Part shown: piece after piece, positions 57,097-64,000 of the stretch
Layout: the number at the start of each line of letters is the position of its first letter
Position numbering within the stretch: the first letter of the stretch is position 1
DNA from: Moesziomyces globuligerus
Lineage: Eukaryota > Basidiomycota > Ustilaginomycetes > Ustilaginales > Ustilaginaceae
Assembly (NCBI GenBank): GCA_030849465.1
Contig: JARVLF010000015.1
Span: 186,001-250,000 of the forward strand
Direction of reading: 5' to 3'
DNA length: 64,000 bases
Made by a program: the position numbers and the translations under genes
The notes under the pieces: model-generated
What the model was told of the DNA's origin: nothing
Seen by the model: only the letters and a program-made list of their open reading frames with translations
Database searches by the model: none

Positions 57097-58869
57097 ATGC
57101 CATCCTTCCTTACGCGTCGCAAAGCGCATCCTACCGCTACGGCGGGCGCCGGTGCCGCGGATGCTACGCGCGCCTCGAACGAGACCGACGATGCGACGCT
57201 GACCGACTTCAGCCGGATGGCGCACGAGATGGGCGTCGGCGGCGCCTACGAGCGCAAGGTGGCGCTGCTCAACCGGACCATCAAGGAGGAGATCGGATTC
57301 GGCAAGTTCCAGATCTGGCTCACCTGGCTCGCCGGCTTCGGCTGGTTCGTCGACAACATCTGGTTCCAGGCGCTCTCCATGTCGCTCCCGCAGATCAAGC
57401 TCGAGTTCGGTCCGGCACACGTCCAGTTCGCCACGCTCGCGCTCTACCTCGGCCTGCTCATCGGCGCCACCTTCTGGGGCTTCATGGCCGACGTCATCGG
57501 CCGACGTCCTAGCTGGAACATCACCCTCTTCATCTCGGCCGTCTTTGGCATCGCTGTCGGTGGCGCTCCGAACTTTGTCGCGCTCGGCGCGTTGCTCTCC
57601 TGCCTAGGCCTCGGTCTCGGCGGCAACCTGCCCGTGGATGGAGCCATGCTGATCGAATTCATCCCTTCGACCCACCAGTGGATCCTCACCTTCCTCTCCA
57701 TCTTCTGGTGCTTCGGCCAGCTCTTTGCCGCATTCATCGGATGGGCTTTCATCACCAACTACCGATGCGAGACCGCCGCAGATTGCCCACGCGCGAGCAA
57801 TATGGGATGGCGGTACACGTGGTTCCTGCTGGGCGCCGTCACGTTCCTCATGTGGGTCGCACGCTTCTGGATCTACCCGATCCCCGAATCGCCCAAGTTC
57901 CTCATCGGAAAGGGGCGCGACGACGAGGCGCTCGAAGTGATCCGCTTCATCGCCGCGCAGAACGGAAAGACCACCACACTCACCCTCGAGCAGCTGCGTG
58001 CAGCGGGAGCAGGCATCACCACTTCCATCAACACCACCGATGCAGCCGAGCACAAGCTCACTACCGACGACGACGTCGAGGCCAAAGCCACGCCTTTGGT
58101 CGACGGTGAGAAGAAGGACGACCACGTCGAGACGCATGTTCGCTCTGCTCAACAAGCTGCGGTCGAGACGACGGCGGTGCCGCATTCGTTGAAGGGTCGC
58201 TTCCTGTCGGCTGCGGATCTGGCTCAGCTGCGTCGCTCATTGTCCGAGTTCGACGCGCAGCACTTCCGGGCACTCTTTGCGACGCGGCGGATGGCGTGGA
58301 ACACGACGTTGATCTGCTTCCTCTGGGGACTCATCGGGCTCGCCTATCCGCTCTACAACGCCTTTATCGCGCTCTACCTCCAGAACGCCGGCGCCAACCA
58401 GGGCGAGACGACGCAGGCGGAACAGTACCGCGATCTGGTCATCATCGCCGCGTGCGGCATCCCTGGCTCCTTTGCTGCCGCCGCTATGGTCGAACTGCCC
58501 TACGCCGGTCGACGAGGCACGATGGCGCTCTTCACCATGCTCACCGGCCTCTTCCTCTTCCTCTTCACCACGGCTAGGACACCCGCGGCGGTGCTGGGCT
58601 GGAACTGCGCTACGAGCTTCACCCAGAACGCAATGTACGCCGTGCTGTATCATTTTAGCTTCGAGGTCTTCCCTGCCCCCAACAGGGGTACGGGCGATGG
58701 CCTCGCCATGGCGACGCAGCGCGTGTTTGGTGTCATTGCACCCGTCGTCGGCGCCTACGCCGGCTCGAAACCCACCACGCCCATCTACGTCTCGGCAAGC
58801 TTCTTCATGGCCGCCGCCGTATTGATGCTCATGCTTCCGTATGAAACGCGCGGTCGTTCCGCCTTGTAG
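57097..58869 (+). CDS. MFS transporter, sugar porter/SV2-like branch
   Basis: A predicted 590-residue major facilitator carrier with 12 helices. The first helix carries GFGWFVDNIWFQALSMSLPQ, a pattern seen in SV2/SVOP-like and fungal relatives. Between TM2 and TM3 is the G-x-x-x-D-x-x-G-R-R motif (GFMADVIGRRPSW), and IYPIPESPKFLIGKGRDDEA follows TM6, the PESP-x-x-L signature of sugar porters. A loop of about 120 charged residues separates the halves. The second half has YAGRRGTMALFTM and EVFPAPNRGTGDGLA. Cargo may be an organic acid, nicotinate-like compound or sugar. ATG 57097 (MPSFLTRR) is the first in frame. Single exon. Confidence 0.85.
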   Translation: MPSFLTRRKAHPTATAGAGAADATRASNETDDATLTDFSRMAHEMGVGGAYERKVALLNRTIKEEIGFGKFQIWLTWLAGFGWFVDNIWFQALSMSLPQIKLEFGPAHVQFATLALYLGLLIGATFWGFMADVIGRRPSWNITLFISAVFGIAVGGAPNFVALGALLSCLGLGLGGNLPVDGAMLIEFIPSTHQWILTFLSIFWCFGQLFAAFIGWAFITNYRCETAADCPRASNMGWRYTWFLLGAVTFLMWVARFWIYPIPESPKFLIGKGRDDEALEVIRFIAAQNGKTTTLTLEQLRAAGAGITTSINTTDAAEHKLTTDDDVEAKATPLVDGEKKDDHVETHVRSAQQAAVETTAVPHSLKGRFLSAADLAQLRRSLSEFDAQHFRALFATRRMAWNTTLICFLWGLIGLAYPLYNAFIALYLQNAGANQGETTQAEQYRDLVIIAACGIPGSFAAAAMVELPYAGRRGTMALFTMLTGLFLFLFTTARTPAAVLGWNCATSFTQNAMYAVLYHFSFEVFPAPNRGTGDGLAMATQRVFGVIAPVVGAYAGSKPTTPIYVSASFFMAAAVLMLMLPYETRGRSAL

Positions 58870-58995
58870 CGTTTCATCAACCCCTCTCAAAAAGTGACCG
58901 AAATGTCACCCTGGCCCTCTCACTTCGAGGCATGCCACACGCGATTGCAACGGACTAGACTGGGGTTTGAAATTCGACTGTGAACGGATAGTGAA

Positions 58996-59703
58996 CTAGG
59001 CCTTGAGGGCGGCGAGGATCTCCTTTCCGACACCGAGGGCGGAGGCGGGGTTCTGACCCGAGATGAGCAACTTGCCGTCGGACTTGTCGGCGATGACCTT
59101 CTCACCCCAGGGCTGGGTCTTTTCGAACTTGGCGCCGCGCTCGATGAGCCTGGACTCGACGAGCCAGGGGATGGCCTTGGTGAGGCCGGCCTGCTCCTCC
59201 TCGTCGTTGGTGAAGCAGGTGACCTTCTTGCCGTTGACGAGGTACGAGCCGTCGGAGAGCTTGACGTCGGTGAAGACGGCGGGCGCGTGGCAGACGGCGG
59301 CGGTGGGCTTGCCGGCTTCGTAGAAGGCGCGGATGAGCTCCTGCGAGGTCGTGTCGACGGGTAGGTCGAAGCAAGGACCGTGGCCACCCGGGTAGAAGAT
59401 GGCTGCGAAGTCCGAGACCGACGAGGCCGAGAACTCGGAGAGCTTGCGCGTGTTCGACACCCACTGCTGCGCCTCCGAGTCCTTGAGGAACTTGACCGAG
59501 TCGTCGTCGTTCTTAAACGCCTCGACGGAAGACTGGTCCAGAGGCGCTTCTCCGCCCTTGGGCGAGGCGGCCACCAGCTCGTAGCCGGCTTCCTTGAGCA
59601 GGTAGTAGGGGTGAGCGATCTCGGGCAGATAGTAGCCCGTAGGGTGGTCCGACCCAATCAGCTGGGTGTGCGAGGTGAAAACGACAAGGATCTTCTTCGA
59701 CAT
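58996..59703 (-). CDS. GLX3: Hsp31/Glx3-type glyoxalase III (DJ-1/PfpI superfamily)
   Basis: A 235-residue enzyme that turns methylglyoxal into D-lactate without glutathione and may serve as a stress chaperone. The triad is complete: C138-H139 in AAVCHAPAVF, and E28 in PEIAHPYY, positions almost identical to yeast Hsp31 (C138, H139, E30). The loop FYPGGHGP is also kept. I chose ATG 59703 (MSKKILVVFTS). The frame is open upstream to 60132 with further ATGs, but a TATA element only 66 bp before 59703 and the family length argue for the short form. Single exon. Confidence 0.92.
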   Translation of the reverse strand: MSKKILVVFTSHTQLIGSDHPTGYYLPEIAHPYYLLKEAGYELVAASPKGGEAPLDQSSVEAFKNDDDSVKFLKDSEAQQWVSNTRKLSEFSASSVSDFAAIFYPGGHGPCFDLPVDTTSQELIRAFYEAGKPTAAVCHAPAVFTDVKLSDGSYLVNGKKVTCFTNDEEEQAGLTKAIPWLVESRLIERGAKFEKTQPWGEKVIADKSDGKLLISGQNPASALGVGKEILAALKA

Positions 59704-60319
59704 GTTGACAATGGTTTTCGATAGAAAATGGGTTGCGATGCAGTTTACGATGTGGCTGAAGAGACGGGTATATATGGCTGTTCGGCTCACAAGACGGGCC
59801 AGCGAGTGGAAGCTTGCCGAACGAATGCCATTCGTGAGTGTCGCTCGAGTGCTGCTGAAAGGCCGCACGGACATCTCGGCGTCGGCACGGAGGAGCGGTC
59901 CAGCCGTGTGAATGAACTCACAGTCACAGTCGACACTTTTTTTTCCCTTCCCCTGCCAGCCTCCACATCCAACAGTGCGGTTGCTGCGTATCTCGGCGCC
60001 GTGATTCTCGGTGGAGGCATCACCGAGCGCAGCCTGCCGGTGTGTCATCGCTCGCCATGCATCATTGCGCACACTCGTCCGTCCCGCCCGTTGAAGCCTC
60101 CGAACCGACCCTGCCGATCTACCCGATCGCACGCATCCGGCACATGGCTATGCATAATTCCCTCTCAGTAGCCACTTGCGGCCTCTACACTTCAACAACA
60201 TCAGCAGCGATTCCCGATGTCCTCCCATCTGCGCAACACAAATCTGCGCGGTGATCTATACATTGCTGGAGTCTATGTGTGCATCTGAACTTGTCTATCC
60301 TGGTTCAGCAAGGGCGAGC
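59704..60319. other. GLX3 promoter and SDR 3' side
   Basis: A 616-bp gap between a start and a stop on the minus strand. It contains the GLX3 TATA box (next entry). No other feature seen. Confidence 0.5.
59769..59775 (-). promoter_or_regulatory. TATA box of GLX3
   Basis: ATATATA on the minus strand, 66 bp before the chosen ATG. The tight spacing suggests a short leader and helps fix the start codon. Confidence 0.6.
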
Positions 60320-61102
60320 TTACTTGGGCTGGTACTTGTCAGCTGCGGTGCTGAACTGGCCCCGGAACGCCTCGTCCCACTTCTGTACGAGTGCGATGCC
60401 CGAGCCTGCACTGATCACGTCCTGGTCGGCCTCGAGGCCCTTGACGAGGTCGTGCATGAACTCTTCGACAGTGAGCGAGTTGGTTGCACCGAGATGCTTC
60501 TTGTTGTCGTCCGGGTTCTCTCGCTCCCTGTGCAGATCCGTGCCGACGCTCGGCGGCACGATCTCGACCACCCTGACGTTGGTGTTCTTCAACTGCACCC
60601 TCTGCGTCTCGGACCAGAAGTGAGCGAATGCCTTGCAACTGTTGTAGATTGGCGTGATGATCGAGTACGGGACAAAGCCGAGCACGGAGCTGACGTTGGC
60701 GATGACAGCGAGCGGCTTCGACTTGAGGTGGTCGAGGAAGGCGGTGGCAAGGTGGACGGGTCCTCGGATGTTGATGTTGATCTCGTTGTCGACCTTGTCC
60801 AGCGCGAGATTCTGCACCTCGAGCGGACGCTGGACGCCGGCATTGTTAATGAGGCAGTCCACCTCAGGGTGCTCGGCCAGCACCTTTTTGGCAAAGGCCG
60901 GTATGTCTTCAACGTTGCCCGTGTCAAGCACGTAGTACGGCGCATCCGACAGCTTCTTGGAGGCTTCAGCGAGCTTGGACTCGGTGCGACCGACGAGGAT
61001 GACCTTCTTGTTCTGAGAGAGGAAGTACTCGGCCATGGCATAACCCAGGCCACCGGCCCCGCCCGTAATGACCGCACACTGGAAGTCGAGGATCTTTCCC
61101 AT
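60320..61102 (-). CDS. short-chain dehydrogenase, DltE-like
   Basis: A 260-residue SDR, single exon. The nucleotide motif is TGGAGGLG, the Arg in LVGRTESKL after the second strand favours NADP, NNAG is intact, and the catalytic Ser and Tyr-Lys are in VSSVLGF and YNSCK. The pattern of VDCLINNAGVQRPLE and NIRGPVHLA is that of the DltE-like group of unknown-substrate oxidoreductases. No targeting signal. ATG 61102 opens MGKILDFQ. It lies upstream of GLX3 on the same strand with 616 bp between, too far to suggest a shared transcript. Confidence 0.88.
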   Translation of the reverse strand: MGKILDFQCAVITGGAGGLGYAMAEYFLSQNKKVILVGRTESKLAEASKKLSDAPYYVLDTGNVEDIPAFAKKVLAEHPEVDCLINNAGVQRPLEVQNLALDKVDNEININIRGPVHLATAFLDHLKSKPLAVIANVSSVLGFVPYSIITPIYNSCKAFAHFWSETQRVQLKNTNVRVVEIVPPSVGTDLHRERENPDDNKKHLGATNSLTVEEFMHDLVKGLEADQDVISAGSGIALVQKWDEAFRGQFSTAADKYQPK

Positions 61103-62923
61103 CGTGAAGTCTCTTCTTTGCTTTGGTGTAGACAATGCGTGTGGACGAATTGGCAAGATGTCCAGTATCGTGGTACCCTGGGAAGCTCTTGTTTGGTTGT
61201 CCGGGAGGGGTTGACAAGATGACAGTAGACTTGATATCCGTGCTGTCTGTATGACACAGGCCCGCACTCGTCGTCATGTAAACCTCCACACCAAAAAGAA
61301 TGGGATGTGAGACCGCTAAACAAACAACACGCCATCTGAAAATTGACGAAAGCTCAAATTCCAATGTGCCATGAGGACCTCATCGGTTACGGCGTGTGGA
61401 AGAGGTGCTTCCGACATCGGCTGCACGACCGCCGCCGTGGTCCTCGCTCTTGCCGGGTTGCTAAGCCAGAGGAGCCTGAGGCAAGCACGATTTGAGCTTG
61501 TGCCTGGCGGCAGCTCGCATGGGCACGGTAGTCCGTGCACTCTGCCCGTGCGTCTGTGCTCTAGCGCTCAGATGAAAGAGAGCGCGAGAGAGCGTGAGGA
61601 AATGAATTTGTAAACGGCGACAGCTGGATGGGTGCGCACGTTGTGCCTGGCAGGAGGACCCCACGCGAGGAAACGCCATGCCAGTGCCGTCTGATGCAGA
61701 TGGCACAACCGGAAGGGTCCTCGAATTTGCGGATGCTTCCATGTTTTCGGCGCTCAAGGATAGGCGCATCAATTTTTTTTCCACCGCACCAAAGCAGCAT
61801 CGATTCGGCCCTCAACTTATCGACGAGCGCCGCCTTTGCCATCCCCTCCCGTGCTGAGAAGGGAACATTCACAGATCCCAGTCCAGCCTGCATCGCAAGT
61901 GTCGTGCGCTCATTTCATCGCCTGTCCCTGCATCAAGGCAGAGTAAGCCCATTCGAGCGCGCCTCAGGGCTGGGATGGTCCATCACTCCGAATGCCGTAG
62001 GATTAGGATTCCCGAAGCATGGAAGGACAGGATGAATCTTTGCCCGAATGTGAGACAAGCAGCGAACAGCGAACGGTCTCGTTGCACCTGCACTCTCAGC
62101 AGTTGTGGGAGGACTCGATGCCGTCGGCCAACTTGAGACGGGGGGCGGCTTCTCGAACCATCAAAAGCGAGCCCACCGACCCACAGCAGCAACAGCCGAA
62201 CTCTTCGCAACCGCAAGGGTCGACGCTTTCTTCGCACTCCTCCTTCTCCTCGCCAGCTGCCCTCCTCCCCACCCTCCTCCATCCCACTCCTTGGCCCTTG
62301 TCAGTGGCCCTTGTTGCTCCCGGATCCCTGGTCGTGCTCTTCCCTCCTTCTCTTCGGTCGCCCTCCTCGCCACTCATCCCCTCTCGCCCTCCGCCGCCCC
62401 TCGCTCCGTCAACTTTGTTCGGTACCTTTCGGCATCATTGCAGCCACCTTGCATCGTCCATTCTTCGAGCCTTCCTCTGCTCCTGTCCATCACTTTCCTT
62501 ATCGCCGACCTTGCCGCGGCCGCTGCCACTACCGCCCGCTGCCCACGGTTCGAGAGCTCCCTTGCCAAACCGACGGTGTTCCACCTAGCCGCCGCCGCTC
62601 AAGCTTTCAATCCCGACTCCGCCCTTTGCAGTACACAAACATACCTCATTGGCCTTCCGAACTTTCCTGCTACCGTTCGTTCTGCCAGCTCTGTCGGTGA
62701 CTCAAACAAACTTCCTCGGCAAGCAAATCGCAACGAACGTTCCTGAACCACCCTTTCTTCGGCACGCAGTCAACTTCACGAAGCCATCGGTCCAGCCCTT
62801 TTCCCTCTCTCCCTATAAAGCAGCGTCCTTTGTCTCGCTTCCCGACCATCCACAGCCACCTATCTTTTCCCTCTTGCTGTCCAAGAAGCTATCTTTGGCT
62901 CCTCCCATCTACACTCCGTCAAC
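61103..62923. promoter_or_regulatory. divergent promoter region: SDR / ZIP transporter
   Basis: An 1,821-bp divergent gap. The right 700 bp are unusually CT-rich on the plus strand and lead to a TATA box (next entry). No coding frame looks real. A long leader or extended regulatory zone for the zinc transporter is likely. Confidence 0.5.
62814..62820 (+). promoter_or_regulatory. TATA box of ZIP gene
   Basis: A perfect TATAAAG 104 bp before the ZIP ATG, in a CT-rich stretch typical of a strong regulated promoter. Confidence 0.6.
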
Positions 62924-63988
62924 ATGGCTGACGAACAACCCAACTGCAGCGGGCCCGGCGACAACTACACCGGCTCCATCGGTCTCCGCATCGGCGCCAT
63001 CTTCATCCTGTGGGTCTCGTCCACCGTCGTCACGCTCTTCCCTATCCTCACCCGCCGCGTACCCCGCTTCAGTATCCACCGCGAAGTCTTTGACTTTGCA
63101 AAGTACTTTGGCTCGGGCGTCATCATCGCCACCGCCTTCATCCACCTGCTTTCGCCGGGTGTCGAGGAGCTCAGCTCGCCATGCCTCAACGAGCACTTCC
63201 AGAACTACCCCTTCGCCTTTGCTTTCGCCATGATCGCGCTCTTCGCCGTCTTTATCGTCGAGCTCTTCGCCTACCGTCTCGGCAGCAAGTGGGCCAACAA
63301 GCTCGCCTACGACCCGCACACCGGTGGCCACCACCATGCTCTCGAGCACCACGGCGGCGTCGACCGCGAGCCTGAGCACGCGCATGCTCCTGCGCCAAAG
63401 GCCGCGGATGATCTCGAGGGTTCCGCTGCCGGCTCGGCCGCCGAAGCCAAGATGATCGCCGAGTCCGGCTCGTCCATCCAGACCCCGGTCGCCATCAGCT
63501 CGCAAGCGTCCGAGATCCTCGGCGTACTCATCCTCGAGTTCGGCGTCATCTTCCACTCGGTCATCATCGGCATCACGCTCGGCACTACCACCGACTTCAC
63601 CATTCTCTTTATCGTCATCATCTTCCACCAGATGTTCGAGGGTCTTGGTCTCGGCACGCGTCTCGCCTTCCTTCCGCTCCAGATGAAGTCTTGGATCCCG
63701 CTCTTAGGCGCGATCATCTACGGCCTCGTCACCCCCATCGGCCTCGCAATCGGCCTCGGCGTGCGCAACTCGTACAACGGCGACTCGGCCACCGCCAACT
63801 ACGTCACTGGCACCTTCGACTCGGTCTCGGCCGGTATCCTCCTGTACACCGGAACCGTCGAACTGCTCGCGCACGAGTTCATCTTCAACGAGAGGATCCG
63901 CAACGCCTCGCTCACCAAGCTCACCGTCAGCGTCGTCGAGATGATGGTCGGCGCAGGCCTCATGGCGCTTCTTGGCCGATGGGCATGA
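62924..63988 (+). CDS. ZIP-family zinc transporter (Zrt1/Zrt2-like)
   Basis: A 354-residue plasma-membrane zinc importer with eight predicted helices. Helix IV carries HSVIIGITLGTT and helix V the metal-site motif HQMFEGLGLG, both typical of fungal Zrt proteins. The cytosolic loop between helices III and IV holds a His-rich run (GGHHHALEHHGG then EPEHAHAPAP) expected to sense or bind zinc. Length fits Zrt1/Zrt2. The short N-terminus has NCSGPGDNYTG, with two possible glycosylation sites, facing outside. Single exon, complete, ending 12 bp before the window edge. High- versus low-affinity type cannot be told by eye. Confidence 0.95.
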   Translation: MADEQPNCSGPGDNYTGSIGLRIGAIFILWVSSTVVTLFPILTRRVPRFSIHREVFDFAKYFGSGVIIATAFIHLLSPGVEELSSPCLNEHFQNYPFAFAFAMIALFAVFIVELFAYRLGSKWANKLAYDPHTGGHHHALEHHGGVDREPEHAHAPAPKAADDLEGSAAGSAAEAKMIAESGSSIQTPVAISSQASEILGVLILEFGVIFHSVIIGITLGTTTDFTILFIVIIFHQMFEGLGLGTRLAFLPLQMKSWIPLLGAIIYGLVTPIGLAIGLGVRNSYNGDSATANYVTGTFDSVSAGILLYTGTVELLAHEFIFNERIRNASLTKLTVSVVEMMVGAGLMALLGRWA

Positions 63989-64000
63989 GGAGGCAACACT

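Noticed and set aside
59704..60132. N-terminal extension of the Glx3 protein by up to 143 residues
   Set aside because: The family has about 235 residues and a TATA element lies at 59769-59775, so the upstream ATGs are probably not transcribed.

Overview
The window looks like a nuclear chromosome segment from an intron-poor, GC-rich basidiomycete, most likely a smut fungus of the Ustilaginaceae (Ustilago, Sporisorium, Moesziomyces or Pseudozyma type). The grounds are the gene content (a Zn2Cys6 regulator, phenylalanine ammonia-lyase, a UapA-type purine permease, mitochondrial Moco enzymes), strong third-position GC that opens long antisense frames, CT-rich leaders, and short introns of 64-93 nt with GTAAGT, GTGAGT or GTACGT donors. 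The genus is inferred from style, not proven. I support 32 protein-coding loci. I find no rRNA, tRNA, CRISPR array or transposon.

Layout. 1-13.4 kb: 5' two thirds of an Ubr1 N-recognin (runs off the left edge), an APC permease divergent from a Zn2Cys6 regulator, ICE2, and deoxyhypusine synthase. 14-19.3 kb: a secreted GPI-type hydrolase, an EXS-domain membrane protein, and a divergent OPI10/Hikeshi and NOP16 pair. 19.3-25.7 kb: moaC and moaA in tandem on the minus strand, divergent from a uric acid/xanthine permease, then a small GPI-type surface protein. 26.5-36.2 kb: a TMEM135-like membrane protein, PAL, a DenD-like epimerase-family enzyme, and a HyuB-only piece of 5-oxoprolinase. 36.2-43.4 kb: a gene-poor 2 kb with an orphan GPI-tail exon, an HSP20-like protein and a HECT ligase. 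43.4-53.8 kb: a monoglyceride-lipase-like hydrolase, mitochondrial RRF, a TLC protein, a Cue2-like endonuclease candidate, another hydrolase, an OXLD1-like protein and an unknown. 53.8-64 kb: an SDR, uracil phosphoribosyltransferase, an MFS carrier, a Glx3/Hsp31 protein, a second SDR and a ZIP transporter.

Most genes are single-exon housekeeping genes, often in divergent pairs. The most coherent functional block is 19.3-25.1 kb. MoaA and MoaC make the first molybdenum-cofactor intermediate, Moco serves xanthine dehydrogenase and nitrate reductase, and the gene facing them across one 909-bp intergenic region imports oxidised purines. That region carries two GATA-factor sites, so shared nitrogen control is plausible but unproven. 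The moaA-moaC gap is only 112 nt, and the moaC frame is open back across the moaA stop. This recalls the human MOCS1 locus, where both activities come from one bicistronic or alternatively spliced transcript.
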